Assembly (NCBI GenBank): GCA_049322335.1
Contig: JBMORL010000037.1
Location: 62,001-126,000, forward strand
Source of the DNA: JBMORL01 sp049322335
GTDB taxonomy: Bacteria > Bacteroidota > Bacteroidia > Flavobacteriales_D > UBA2798
DNA: 64,000 bases
Direction: 5' to 3'
In this document: positions 17,441 to 26,596 of the stretch, piece after piece
Numbering within the stretch: the stretch's first letter is position 1
Layout: every line of letters begins with the position of its first letter
Notes under the pieces: generated by a model
The model's database searches: none
The model's input: only the letters and a program-made list of their open reading frames with translations
What the model was told of the DNA's origin: nothing
Translations under genes and position numbers: made by a program

Positions 17441-19507
17441 TCAAAAACGTATTCCAACGAGGGTAACATCATCAATCTGTTCGTAGTCGCCTTTCCATTC
17501 GATAAATGCCCGTTCGATCATTTCTTTCTGGTAAACCGTATTGATGTGGGCCGCATTTTGCAGCATATCTTTCAGCCGTTTATACTTGAATTTTTTTCCT
17601 CCGGCAGGACGTCCATACAAGTCGGGGCCACCAAACTGATCGGCATAACCATCGCTGAAAAGGTAGACCACATCTTTTTTCTGCAACTGTATTTTGTGAT
17701 TGGTAAAGGGGGTTTGGAAGGGCTGGTAGGCCACCGGTTGTTTATCCCCTTTCAATTCGATAATTTCTTTATTTCTAACAATCCAGGCAGGATTTTGGGC
17801 CCCGCAGAATTCGAGTGTATGCTCAACAGGGTTGAATTTGATCATTGACATGTCCATTCCATCCATACTGTCGCCATCGTTACCGGTTTGCCCGAGTTCG
17901 CGGATGATTTTTTCGCGCAATTCATTCATGATATCTGCCGGGGAAAAGTTTCCCGGTGTAGCGCTTATTTCATTCAGAAAAGCTATGCCCAGCATACTCA
18001 TAAATGCCCCGGGAACCCCGTGGCCTGTACAATCTACTACGGCAAAATACCATTGTTCGCCTTTTTTATGTGTCCAGTAAAAATCGCCCGAAACGATGTC
18101 TTTGGGTTTGAAAAAAATGAAATGTTCGGGTAAAATGGACAGCGCTTTATTTTCTTCCCTTAAAATGGCATCCTGTATACGCTTGGCATATAAAATACTG
18201 TCGGTAATATCACGGTTTTTTTCTTCGATGATGAGGGATTTTTCGTAGATCTCCTGCTTTTGTTTACTCAGTAATTCGTTGGCTCGTTTTCTTATCCGGT
18301 TGCGGTTTACCAGCAAAACAGCCAGTGCTGTCAGTAATACGAGTCCGCCAAGTGAAAACCAGAGGATGGTACGCGAACGTTCCAGGTCGACACGAGCCTG
18401 TTTGTTTTCCAGTTCCTGGATCCTGTTTTTTTGTTCGGCTACTTTTTTCTCTTTATTGAGCAGTTGAATCTCTTTTTCTTTTTTATCGGCTTCGTATTTC
18501 CGGGCCATTTCAGCCAGCTTATCCACCATATCTTTCCGGTTCAGCGAATCATTGATGGAAACATAGTGATACAGGTTTTCAAAAGCCGCTTCATGTTTTT
18601 CCTGTTTGCTGTAAGTAAAAGCCATATTATAATAACACATACGAACGAGGTATTCGTTATTGATGTTTTTGGCTTTTTCCATGGCGCTGTTGAAATAAAT
18701 AAGAGCGGAAGAATGATCGTTGCGGGCATTCATAATTTCACCCAGGTTTACCAAACATACTGCTGTTTCATAATCGTTTTGATCTTTCTCAAAAACTTCC
18801 AATGCCTGGTTAAAGTATTTTTCTGCATCGGAATATTTTTTTTCAACCATGGCAATAGTGCCAAGATTAACCCAGCTTCCTGCCATATCTATAACATTCC
18901 CCAGCGCCTCATCAATTTTAAGTGATTGATTAAAACATTTTTTAGCATTCTCATAATCTCCTTTTTGCTGATAGCAATTACCCAGATTATTTAATGCGAA
19001 GGATTCACCTGATTTGTCGTTTTCTTTTTTATAAATTTCCAGTGCGTCTTTATAATATTTTATTGCTTCATCAGGAAGATTTATTTTATAATAATGAGAC
19101 CCTACCAAAAGATAACCATCCGCTTTTTTTCCTTCTTCCCCGATTTTTTCAAAAACCCTGATTCCATCGAGGAAATTTTTTAACGTCTTTTCCTGATCAC
19201 CGGAATTCCTGTAAATTTTACCCAAAATATAGTGCGCTCTTCCCAACTGGTACATCAGTTTGTTTTCTTTACTGATTTTTTTTGCTGATTCTGCATAACT
19301 CAGGGCTTCAGAAAAGGAAATATATAAAAGTTCTGATGCCAGCTGTATATTTATCTCAGCTTTTAATGAGTCATCAGTTGTAGCAACAAGTTTTTGTTTA
19401 AGTGAATCTACCGTACCGGTGCCTTGCGCAGAAAGGAACTGAAATGCCCAGACCGTTAAAATTAACATGGAAATAATTTTGCGCATCAAATTATTTTTTA
19501 TCTTCAT
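17441..19507 (-). CDS. TPR-repeat membrane sensor with SpoIIE (PP2C) phosphatase domain
   Basis: A 688-residue protein starting at ATG 19505-19507 with a signal peptide ending FLSAQ. About six TPR repeats follow (residues 40-320, such as SFALNNLGNCYQQKGDYENA and GSWVNLGTIAMVEKKYSDAE), then a coiled coil, a transmembrane helix (ILWFSLGGLVLLTALAVLLV), a second coiled coil, and a C-terminal SpoIIE phosphatase (FKPKDIVSGDFYW, VDCTGHGVPGAFMSMLG, LFSDGYADQFGG). Periplasmic TPRs probably sense a ligand and control dephosphorylation of an anti-anti-sigma-type partner, which is not in this window. The metal-binding Asp residues are present. Confidence 0.92.
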   Translation of the reverse strand: MKIKNNLMRKIISMLILTVWAFQFLSAQGTGTVDSLKQKLVATTDDSLKAEINIQLASELLYISFSEALSYAESAKKISKENKLMYQLGRAHYILGKIYRNSGDQEKTLKNFLDGIRVFEKIGEEGKKADGYLLVGSHYYKINLPDEAIKYYKDALEIYKKENDKSGESFALNNLGNCYQQKGDYENAKKCFNQSLKIDEALGNVIDMAGSWVNLGTIAMVEKKYSDAEKYFNQALEVFEKDQNDYETAVCLVNLGEIMNARNDHSSALIYFNSAMEKAKNINNEYLVRMCYYNMAFTYSKQEKHEAAFENLYHYVSINDSLNRKDMVDKLAEMARKYEADKKEKEIQLLNKEKKVAEQKNRIQELENKQARVDLERSRTILWFSLGGLVLLTALAVLLVNRNRIRKRANELLSKQKQEIYEKSLIIEEKNRDITDSILYAKRIQDAILREENKALSILPEHFIFFKPKDIVSGDFYWTHKKGEQWYFAVVDCTGHGVPGAFMSMLGIAFLNEISATPGNFSPADIMNELREKIIRELGQTGNDGDSMDGMDMSMIKFNPVEHTLEFCGAQNPAWIVRNKEIIELKGDKQPVAYQPFQTPFTNHKIQLQKKDVVYLFSDGYADQFGGPDLYGRPAGGKKFKYKRLKDMLQNAAHINTVYQKEMIERAFIEWKGDYEQIDDVTLVGIRF

Positions 19508-19548
19508 CCCAATCAATTTCTAAAGTTAAACTAAAAAACTTAAAAACC

Positions 19549-19737
19549 ATGGAACAAAGAGAAGGAACTATCCTCAACACCACAGAAAAAGACATGACCG
19601 ATAGTATCAGTGGCACCACTGTTAAATATCATAACCCTGCCAGCGTTACCATTGACGTGAATGACAAGGTGATATACATACGCATTGTAACGGGCAACGG
19701 ACAAACGATAAATATTATCAAAGAAAAGAAAGTTTAG
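19549..19737 (+). CDS. Small protein, copy 1 of a tandem paralogous pair
   Basis: A 62-residue protein starting MEQREGTILNTTEKDM and ending GNGQTINIIKEKKV. The ending is identical in the next gene, and the two are related throughout. No signal peptide or membrane segment. The pattern K/E-GTI...F/Y...V..ND.V.Y.R....GNGQ...NI is compatible with a small beta-barrel such as a cold-shock/OB fold, but the RNP motifs are absent, so this is speculative. It has its own strong terminator 14 nt downstream. Unknown function. Confidence 0.72.
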   Translation: MEQREGTILNTTEKDMTDSISGTTVKYHNPASVTIDVNDKVIYIRIVTGNGQTINIIKEKKV

Positions 19738-19750
19738 TTTTATAAACCAT

Positions 19751-19780
19751 AAAGCCCCTGAAAAACAGGGGCTTTTTTTT
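19751..19780 (+). terminator. Terminator of small gene copy 1
   Basis: A perfect 10-bp stem (AAAGCCCCTG / CAGGGGCTTT) with an A5 loop, then a T run. Confidence 0.92.
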
Positions 19781-19843
19781 GTTCTAAATACGTAAAACTA
19801 CTTATCATTCATTTTTTAACTCATCATTTAAACTTAAAAACAC

Positions 19844-20044
19844 ATGGAAAAAAGAAAAGGAACAATTGTAGATGCGGCCGCAAATACACTTAAAGACAAT
19901 TTCACAGGTGAACTATTTACCTATATCAACCCTGGTAAACTGGCAATAAAGGCTAATGATGTTGTAGCCTACGTACGCTTGAGTTTGTCAGGCGGTGGTG
20001 GAAACGGACAAACCATAAATATTATTAAAGAAAAGAAAGTTTAG
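19844..20044 (+). CDS. Small protein, copy 2 of a tandem paralogous pair
   Basis: A 66-residue paralogue of 19549-19737: MEKRKGTIVDAAANTL at the N terminus and the identical GNGQTINIIKEKKV at the C terminus, preceded here by an extra glycine stretch (LSGGGGNGQ). The coding DNA of the last 45 nt is nearly identical between copies, so the duplication is recent or under conversion. It has its own terminator with the same stem sequence. Two independently terminated copies suggest high, dosage-like expression of an abundant small protein. Confidence 0.75.
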   Translation: MEKRKGTIVDAAANTLKDNFTGELFTYINPGKLAIKANDVVAYVRLSLSGGGGNGQTINIIKEKKV

Positions 20045-20062
20045 TTTATTTATTCGATTAAC

Positions 20063-20094
20063 AAAAAGCCCCTGTTTTTCAGGGGCTTTTTTTA
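20063..20094 (+). terminator. Terminator of small gene copy 2
   Basis: A 12-bp stem (AAAAAGCCCCTG / CAGGGGCTTTTT) with a T5 loop. The stem core is identical to the copy 1 terminator. Confidence 0.92.
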
Positions 20095-20114
20095 TTTTAT
20101 GTAAGTAATTTTAC

Positions 20115-21320
20115 TTAGTTTACTTCCAAATCTACATTATGTAATTCGTGCCAGGGTAAGCCGTGTTTGTTGAGCATATCCATAAACGGATCAGGGTCAA
20201 ATTGTTCAACATTATACACGCCAGCGCCTTTCCATTTTCCCTGCAAAAACATCATCGCACCGATCATAGCGGGAACACCCGTGGTATAGGAAACACCCTG
20301 CGTACCGGTTTCTTTATAGGCATGTTCGTGCGAACAATTATTGTATACGTAATACGTTTTTTCTTTCCCGTCTTTCATTCCGCGTATACGGCATCCGATA
20401 GAAGTTTGTCCTTTATAATTTTCTCCAAGATCACCGGGATTGGGCAATACTGCCTTTAAAAACTGGATAGGCACAATCTCTTTTCCTTCATAAATAATAG
20501 GATCGATGCGGGCCATACCGATATTCTGGATTACACGAAGGTGGGTAAGATATTCCTGTCCGAAAGTCATCCAAAAACGAGCACGTTTTAAAGTGGGAAA
20601 ATTCTTTACGAGTGATTCCAGTTCCTCGTGGTAGATTACATACGATTCTTTAGGGCCGATTTCAGGATAATTGAGCGGCATATGAATTTCGTGGGGCTCG
20701 GTTTCCACCCATTTTCCGTTTTCCCAGTATTTTCCTCTTTGCGTTACTTCACGGATATTGATTTCGGGATTAAAGTTTGTGGCAAAAGCTTTTCCATGAT
20801 CACCGGCATTGCAATCTACAATATCGAGGTAATGGATCTCGTCAAAATGATGTTTAACGGCATAAGCTGTATATACACTGGTTACCCCGGGGTCGAATCC
20901 GCATCCTAAAATAGCTGTCAACCCTGCCTGTTTGAAGCGGTCCTGGTAAGCCCATTGCCATTTATACTCGAATTTGGCTTCGTCTTTTGGTTCATAGTTG
21001 GCCGTATCAAGGTAGCTGATTCCTGTAGCGAGGCAGGCATCCATGATGGTAAGGTCCTGGTAAGGAAGGGCCAGGTTCATTACCAATGCCGGTTTATGTT
21101 TTTTGAATAACGCAATCAGTTCGGCTACGTTATCAGCATCCACCTGGTCGGTTTGGATGGTAACGCCCAGTTGTTTTTTTATGCCGGCTGCAATAGCATC
21201 GCATTTGGATTTGGTACGGCTGGCAAGCACAATTTCGGTGAATACATCGGTATTCATAGCGCACTTATAAGTGGCCACCTGTCCTACTCCGCCTGCTCCT
21301 ATGATCAGAACTTTTCCCAT
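20115..21320 (-). CDS. Carboxynorspermidine/carboxyspermidine synthase (saccharopine dehydrogenase family)
   Basis: A 401-residue NADPH-dependent enzyme. The ATG at 21318-21320 gives MGKVLIIGAGGVGQVATYKC with the Rossmann loop at once; the longer reading adds 24 unlikely residues. Further motifs: ASRTKSKCDAIAAGI, NLALPYQDLTIMDACLATG, ILGCGFDPGVTSVYTAYA and the C-terminal YTTGVPAMIGAMMFLQGKW. This subfamily condenses aspartate semialdehyde with diaminopropane or putrescine. The nspC gene nearby confirms the pathway. The symbol is left open because CASDH and CANSDH cannot be told apart by eye. Confidence 0.9.
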   Translation of the reverse strand: MGKVLIIGAGGVGQVATYKCAMNTDVFTEIVLASRTKSKCDAIAAGIKKQLGVTIQTDQVDADNVAELIALFKKHKPALVMNLALPYQDLTIMDACLATGISYLDTANYEPKDEAKFEYKWQWAYQDRFKQAGLTAILGCGFDPGVTSVYTAYAVKHHFDEIHYLDIVDCNAGDHGKAFATNFNPEINIREVTQRGKYWENGKWVETEPHEIHMPLNYPEIGPKESYVIYHEELESLVKNFPTLKRARFWMTFGQEYLTHLRVIQNIGMARIDPIIYEGKEIVPIQFLKAVLPNPGDLGENYKGQTSIGCRIRGMKDGKEKTYYVYNNCSHEHAYKETGTQGVSYTTGVPAMIGAMMFLQGKWKGAGVYNVEQFDPDPFMDMLNKHGLPWHELHNVDLEVN

Positions 21321-21353
21321 GATTTTTTGATGTTTTAGAGGGTGCAATAATAA

Positions 21354-21361
21354 CAAAAATA
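21354..21361 (-). promoter_or_regulatory. -7 promoter element for carboxynorspermidine synthase
   Basis: TATTTTTG on the minus strand, 33 nt upstream of the ATG at 21320. It supports the shorter start, since it lies inside the longer reading frame. Confidence 0.5.
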
Positions 21362-21426
21362 CAAGGCAGCAAAATTGAATTTTTATCCCCATTAATTCAC
21401 AAAAAAGGTGATTTTACCAACTTGCT

Positions 21427-21434
21427 TACCTTTG
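21427..21434 (+). promoter_or_regulatory. -7 promoter element for the acyltransferase gene
   Basis: TACCTTTG lies inside the longest reading frame (GTG at 21408), arguing for a start after about 21440. Confidence 0.4.
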
Positions 21435-21449
21435 GCTGAAACGTTAGCC

Positions 21450-22496
21450 TTGCTGACTGCTGAAAGACATACCAATAACTTTGATTTTCTGCGCCTTCTG
21501 GCCGCCCTGATGGTGGTATGCGGACATGCTTCGGATATATTGCTGGCAAAACCGCTGGAGTGGGATGTTGCGCGAATGTTAACGGGCATCAGCCTGCCTA
21601 AAACCGGGGTGATGATTTTTTTTGTTATCAGCGGCTACCTGGTTACGGCCAGCTGGCTGAAATCGGAATCATTGTTTCGGTATATGGCTTCAAGGATTTT
21701 ACGCATTTTTCCGGCCGTCATCGTATTGGTATTCTTTTCTGTCTTTATGCTGGGGCCGGTGGTTACTACGGTTTCATGGGAAGATTATTATACCTCTGAT
21801 GTTACCTTTCGCTACCTGCAAAATATGAGCCTTTTCCGTATGCATTACCAGTTGCCGGGGGTGTTTGAAACCAATCCTTACCCCGCTGCAGTGAATGGTT
21901 CGCTATGGACACTTCCCTATGAGTTTACCTGCTATTTGTTTATAGCTGTATTGGGATTATCTTTTTTGCTGAAACAAAAATGGGCTGTACTGATTATTTT
22001 CCTGTGTTGTTTTTTTTCCTTTATTTTTTTCAGGGAAGAAAATGATGCTGTTGTAATCCCGGTATTGGGAATCGACTTTAAAAATTTTACTGTTTTGTTT
22101 TTGTACTTTATGTCGGGATCACTGTATTATCTTTTCAGGAAAGAAATGCCTTTTTCGTTTTACGGGTTGATGTTTGCCCTGTTTTTTTGTTTACTGATGC
22201 GTAACGGACTGGTAAGGCAGGAGGTCTATATTATTATATTGCCATATATCATTTTGTGGTTTGCTTTTTCCAAAAAAATACCGTTGCAGCAAACGGGAAG
22301 ATATGGCGATTTCTCCTATGGTATATTTTTGTATTCGTTTCCGGTTCAGCAAACCCTGGTCTGTTTTTTTCCGGAAACATTTAATTTACCGGCTTTCATT
22401 CTCTGTTCCCTGCTCTGCACACTTCCGCTGGCCGTTATGTCATGGCATTGGGTAGAGAAACCGGCATTGGATCTGAGAAAAAAACTTTTTCACTGA
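21450..22496 (+). CDS. Acyltransferase 3 family membrane protein
   Basis: About 348 residues. The family N terminus NNFDFLRLLAALMVVCGHAS contains the key His in TM1, and RYMASRILRIFPAVIVLVFF is the usual Arg-rich second motif. Eight to ten membrane helices follow, and SWHWVEKPALDLRK closes the protein. Such enzymes O-acetylate sugars of surface polysaccharides or LPS at the inner membrane. The start is uncertain: GTG 21408 overlaps a promoter element, so TTG 21450 is preferred. It converges with the next gene (7-nt overlap), within a set of polysaccharide genes. Confidence 0.88.
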   Translation: MLTAERHTNNFDFLRLLAALMVVCGHASDILLAKPLEWDVARMLTGISLPKTGVMIFFVISGYLVTASWLKSESLFRYMASRILRIFPAVIVLVFFSVFMLGPVVTTVSWEDYYTSDVTFRYLQNMSLFRMHYQLPGVFETNPYPAAVNGSLWTLPYEFTCYLFIAVLGLSFLLKQKWAVLIIFLCCFFSFIFFREENDAVVIPVLGIDFKNFTVLFLYFMSGSLYYLFRKEMPFSFYGLMFALFFCLLMRNGLVRQEVYIIILPYIILWFAFSKKIPLQQTGRYGDFSYGIFLYSFPVQQTLVCFFPETFNLPAFILCSLLCTLPLAVMSWHWVEKPALDLRKKLFH

Positions 22497-23875
22497 TCTT
22501 CTTTCCAGGGTTCAAAAACATCGGGCCGGGTTTTCACAAAAAAATCATCTCTGTTTCCATTCATAATAGCTTTTACAGCCATCAAAGCCGCCCATGTTGA
22601 CTTATCGGAACCTGTACGATTGATATGAAAAAGGTTTTCGGTTTTTTTCAGCTCTTCAAATACTCTCATCTTATCCTGTTCAAAAACGTAATCTTCCCAA
22701 CAGGCACCGGGATCGGCCCCTTTGCATTTTATTACTATAGAATGAAAACAATCGCTGCCTGAAAAAATTCCCGAATCAACACATTCTTTTTTGGCCAGGT
22801 TTTCAATCCGGCCATTTTCCCACTGAAACAATTCATCATTATCAAAACAAAATAGTTCTGCGCAAATACATCCTTTTCCATCGGGAACCATATTACCACC
22901 AAAAGCGGAATAATTGGTAATACGGCTCACTTTCATCCCGGGTGTTGCCACCTGCAGGCTTTGATGATTAAACGTTACAGGAACATTCAGAAAAAAGTAA
23001 ACAAGAATTACGCTTCGCCCGGAAGAAATTCCAGCCGGTAACACGGGAAGATTTAATAATGAACAAAGGTTTTCTGTGGAAAGCGAGGAAATAATAGCTG
23101 AAGTCTTTATTTCTGTTATTTTTTCTCCTGCATTTACCCTGATGGAATGAATACAGTTTTTTTCATAGTGCAGGGAATGGACAGTGGTGCGATAAAAGAT
23201 TTCCCCTTTCATTTCTTTAATCTTTTCTGTAAGCAGGTTAATAATATAACCTGTTCCTTTCCGGGGATGATACCATTGGCAGGTGCCGTTATTATTGTTT
23301 TGATTTTTACTTCCTGAAACCTTTGAAAAAAGTCCTCCGGGCGGTGAATTTTTTTTCAACCCGGGAGCAGATTCAACTGAAATTTTATTCCATTTTCTGC
23401 CTTTTAATTTTTCATCGTAGTTCTGCAAAAATATCCGGGTGAAAACTTTTCCGTATTTCCTGTAAAAAAATTTATCGAGGGTTTCGTTTTTCCCGGTATC
23501 GGGCCTGAACCTTGAAAGCAACCAGCTTATTAAACCGCTGCCTAACAATCCGGGAGTAAGGCCCCTCCATTTCCTGCCTGATTTTTTTTCTTTTTCAATT
23601 ATTTTTTTGTTGTATAATATTCCTGTCCGCTGTGTATATTCAATAAGATCTTCTTCCAGAAGTTCTCTCCAAAACCGGTCTACTTCCGGTATCCGCGAAT
23701 AAATATGCTTAAAACCGAGATCGACTGAAAAATCATTATAGATCACCGGGCGCATCCATCCACCGGCTTCTCCATTTCTTTCAATAACAATCACTTTTTT
23801 TCCTTCCTGCAAAAGGCGATATGCCGCTGTAAGTCCACCGGGACCTGCACCAAAAACAACCACATCAGCATTCAT
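22490..23875 (-). CDS. FAD-dependent amine-oxidase/UDP-galactopyranose-mutase-like oxidoreductase
   Basis: A 461-residue protein with an N-terminal FAD-binding dinucleotide fold (VVVFGAGPGGLTAAYRLLQE, then VIVIERNGEAGGWMRP) and DLGFKHIYSRIPEVDRFW. WYHPRKGTGYIINLLTEKIK is the conserved flavin/substrate block of protoporphyrinogen-oxidase-like enzymes. The C-terminal half retains INRTGSDKSTWAALMAVKAI but not a clean GxG motif. The product is probably used in polysaccharide or lipid modification, judging by the adjacent acyltransferase and glycosyltransferase. The exact substrate is unknown. Confidence 0.82.
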   Translation of the reverse strand: MNADVVVFGAGPGGLTAAYRLLQEGKKVIVIERNGEAGGWMRPVIYNDFSVDLGFKHIYSRIPEVDRFWRELLEEDLIEYTQRTGILYNKKIIEKEKKSGRKWRGLTPGLLGSGLISWLLSRFRPDTGKNETLDKFFYRKYGKVFTRIFLQNYDEKLKGRKWNKISVESAPGLKKNSPPGGLFSKVSGSKNQNNNNGTCQWYHPRKGTGYIINLLTEKIKEMKGEIFYRTTVHSLHYEKNCIHSIRVNAGEKITEIKTSAIISSLSTENLCSLLNLPVLPAGISSGRSVILVYFFLNVPVTFNHQSLQVATPGMKVSRITNYSAFGGNMVPDGKGCICAELFCFDNDELFQWENGRIENLAKKECVDSGIFSGSDCFHSIVIKCKGADPGACWEDYVFEQDKMRVFEELKKTENLFHINRTGSDKSTWAALMAVKAIMNGNRDDFFVKTRPDVFEPWKEDQ

Positions 23876-23895
23876 CGGAATTATTTACTTTTAAT

Positions 23896-23903
23896 CAAAT
23901 ATA
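23896..23903 (-). promoter_or_regulatory. -7 promoter element for the FAD oxidoreductase
   Basis: TATATTTG on the minus strand, 20 nt upstream of the ATG. A possible TTTG -33 lies at 23919-23922, with a rather short 15-nt spacer. Confidence 0.5.
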
Positions 23904-23925
23904 ACAAAACCCGAAGTACAAAGCG

Positions 23926-25104
23926 ATGCAAAAACAACTGAATGTTTTAATGCTGCCCAAATGGTTTCCCGGCTACATGGACCCTGCTGAAGGAAATTAC
24001 ATTTACCGGCACATAAAAGCTATCGGAGAATCCTGCAAAGTGGTTGTACTTTATGTTCATTCACAGGATAAAAAAAACGGTTACGAGATCATAGAAGAAA
24101 CGGATGGAAGGATTCATGTTATTCGTATTTATTTCAACCGGTCGTTAACAGGAATAAAGGCCTGGAATAAGCTGGTTAATTTTTTTCGATTTATGAAAGC
24201 TCAGAAAAAAGGTTATCGTTTATACCGGGAAAAACACGGAACCCCGGATATTGTGCACGTACATTCACTTACACGAACCTGTTTATTGGCTGCACGCATA
24301 AAAAAAAAGGAAACTATTCCGTTTATTATCAGCGAACACTGGTCGGGATTCCTGGAGGAACGCAACATCCGTTTCCATCCGTTGAAAAAATATTTTATTC
24401 TTCATTTTTCGGGAAAGGCAGACACCATTACCTGTGTATCGCAAAAGTTAAAGGAAGGAATGGAACACTTTGGCTTTAAAAACCGAATTGTTATTATTCC
24501 TAATGTATGCGATCTGTCTGTGTTTTATCCTTCACACGAAGATTATCCCGGACGAAGTAAACATTTTGTGCATATTTCAAGGCTTGACGATCACACAAAA
24601 AACTTTGGAGGAATTCTCCGCGCGTTTGCGCAGGCAGTGCAAAAAGATCCCGGATTGCATTTGCATGTTTTTGGTGACGGTGAGGAAAGGCAGAAACAAC
24701 AGGAAGCAAGCCACCGGGCGGGATTAGAAAAAAACATAACGTTCTACGGATATCAGCCACAGGAGAAAATTGCAGAACAACTGCGAAGATCGGCTGCATT
24801 GATTGTTTTTAGCCATTACGAAAGCCAGTCGTGCGCCATTATTGAATCGTTTGCCTGCGGAGTGCCCGTGATAGCGACAAATACAGGTGGAATTCCTGAA
24901 CTGGTAAATGAAGAACGGGGGATATTGATAGAAAAATCAGATGAAAATGCGCTTTGTGGTGTCATTATAAAAATTTCTTCAAATGAGATACTTTTTCAAA
25001 AAAACAAAATAGCAGATTATAGTCATACCTTTGGAATAGGTGAAACGAGTTCCGCATTTACGGGTTTGTATAGAAAAGCACTGGCAAAAAGTCTTCAGCG
25101 ATAA
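23926..25104 (+). CDS. GT-B glycosyltransferase (family 4-like)
   Basis: A 392-residue protein. The N-terminal acceptor domain starts LNVLMLPKWFPGYMDPAEGN. The C-terminal donor domain shows HISRLDDHTKNFGGILRAFA, HVFGDGEERQ, and the E-x7-E motif in SHYESQSCAIIESFACGVPV followed by NTGGIPELV. It is cytoplasmic and transfers a sugar from a nucleotide donor, probably to a lipid-linked surface glycan. It is divergent from the FAD oxidoreductase and converges (10-nt overlap) with the next gene. Donor sugar unknown. Confidence 0.92.
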   Translation: MQKQLNVLMLPKWFPGYMDPAEGNYIYRHIKAIGESCKVVVLYVHSQDKKNGYEIIEETDGRIHVIRIYFNRSLTGIKAWNKLVNFFRFMKAQKKGYRLYREKHGTPDIVHVHSLTRTCLLAARIKKKETIPFIISEHWSGFLEERNIRFHPLKKYFILHFSGKADTITCVSQKLKEGMEHFGFKNRIVIIPNVCDLSVFYPSHEDYPGRSKHFVHISRLDDHTKNFGGILRAFAQAVQKDPGLHLHVFGDGEERQKQQEASHRAGLEKNITFYGYQPQEKIAEQLRRSAALIVFSHYESQSCAIIESFACGVPVIATNTGGIPELVNEERGILIEKSDENALCGVIIKISSNEILFQKNKIADYSHTFGIGETSSAFTGLYRKALAKSLQR

Positions 25105-26519
25105 ACCAGGAATTTTTTTACGCTGCTTCTTTCGCCAAAACGAATGCTAAAGAAATACATTCCGTTATCAAGTGAAGATATCTCTATATTATTTCCTGAT
25201 TCAATAAAATTTTCTTCCATCACTTTTCTTCCGCAGGCATCGGTAATTGTATACCCGGCAACAGGAAAAAGAGAATTGAAATTAACTGTAATGGATTCAT
25301 CAGCCGGGTTGGGATAAAGTATGAAAGAGGGATTTGATTCGTTTTCTCCGACAGAAATATAATTTGGAGTTCCACATTGAAAACCGTTTGTATTGTACCA
25401 GTCAAGACGGTAGCTATATGAAAGCGGAGGTAATGCTGTTGGATCATAATGCGACAAAATACGATCACCTATTGAAGGAAACCAGGTATAATTATTAGTT
25501 ATAGGTTCAAAAGAAGTAGAATAACATTGAGTAAAACTATCGTAAGAAACAACAGGCATAGTATTATATCCAATTGCTACCCTTCCGCAGGAATAAATGC
25601 TTTTGACCATTCCATAAGCATAAAAAAACATAGTATCTGAGTCGAAAAATGTTTGCCCGGGCAATCCGGGAAACATCAAAGAATCCGGGTCATAAAGAAT
25701 TTCGGTAATGATAACTGTATCTATGGCATAGGTAACCACCGGAGGATTAAAATAATTACAATAATGCCTTACTCTTTGGATTGTAAAATTAATTTGTGAA
25801 GGAGACACAGAATCAACCAAAATTACCGAATCGTTATATTCGAAATCAGGATAATTTGACGGATCAATTTTCCAATGAAATTCATCCCCGGCATTATATC
25901 CATAAATATCTTTTCTGTAATATCTTTTTGCATCCGTAATAAAATAAACCGTGGTATCTTCCGGAAATTGATTCAGGTTAAATGTTTTTGTAAAACCAAA
26001 CGATTTCGAAATTTTGATTTCCTTATTATTAAAAATATGTGGTGCCGGATTTCCTGCAAAATCAAAATAGTTGATGGTGAAGGAAAAAACCGAATCAGGA
26101 ATTCCCAATACGCTTTCAACCTGGATTGTGTTTAAGCCGGCATTAAAATAATCTCCGCCCGGCAGATTGCAGAATCTCCAGGACAATGTTCCGTCTGTAA
26201 AAAAATGAATAGTGTCCCCGCCAATGGTGAAAAACTGTTGTACAGAGTCCCGCATCACGGTTTTTATACCCGGCCAGGATGGATAAAAAGGATCGGCATT
26301 ACACGGCCAAACAGAGTAATCAGCATAAATAGTTTTAAAATGCCATAATACGGTATCTCCATTATCAATAGTAACCGAATCGGGACGAATGGCCCTGATA
26401 TAATTGTCTTTATTTATAAAAAACCTGTCATTACCGGCATCAATGCACCGAAAGCGTTGTGCAGACAGGCAGCAACAGCAGGCAGCAACAGCAAGAGTGG
26501 TGAGTAAGAGTCGCACCAT
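25095..26519 (-). CDS. Secreted protein with type A T9SS sorting domain
   Basis: A 474-residue protein with a signal peptide ending LSAQ, preceded by an unusual CCCC run (VAACCCCLSAQ). The N-terminal part resembles a plastocyanin-like or SCO-like beta domain found in Bacteroidota exported proteins (NGDTVLWHFKTIYADYSVWP, FTIGGDTIHFFTDGTLSWRF). The C-terminal 80 residues are a T9SS type A sorting domain (FILYPNPADESITVNFNS, ITDACGRKVMEENF, NGMYFFSIRFGERSSVKKFL). It would be exported by the T9SS whose genes start this window, cleaved by PorU and attached to the cell surface or released. Confidence 0.9.
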   Translation of the reverse strand: MVRLLLTTLAVAACCCCLSAQRFRCIDAGNDRFFINKDNYIRAIRPDSVTIDNGDTVLWHFKTIYADYSVWPCNADPFYPSWPGIKTVMRDSVQQFFTIGGDTIHFFTDGTLSWRFCNLPGGDYFNAGLNTIQVESVLGIPDSVFSFTINYFDFAGNPAPHIFNNKEIKISKSFGFTKTFNLNQFPEDTTVYFITDAKRYYRKDIYGYNAGDEFHWKIDPSNYPDFEYNDSVILVDSVSPSQINFTIQRVRHYCNYFNPPVVTYAIDTVIITEILYDPDSLMFPGLPGQTFFDSDTMFFYAYGMVKSIYSCGRVAIGYNTMPVVSYDSFTQCYSTSFEPITNNYTWFPSIGDRILSHYDPTALPPLSYSYRLDWYNTNGFQCGTPNYISVGENESNPSFILYPNPADESITVNFNSLFPVAGYTITDACGRKVMEENFIESGNNIEISSLDNGMYFFSIRFGERSSVKKFLVYR

Positions 26520-26596
26520 AGGCAGTTTTACGGATGAAAAGGTACGAATTATTTTACAGCAGGAATTACCGTTCGTTAAGTGAAAGGTACTGTTGG

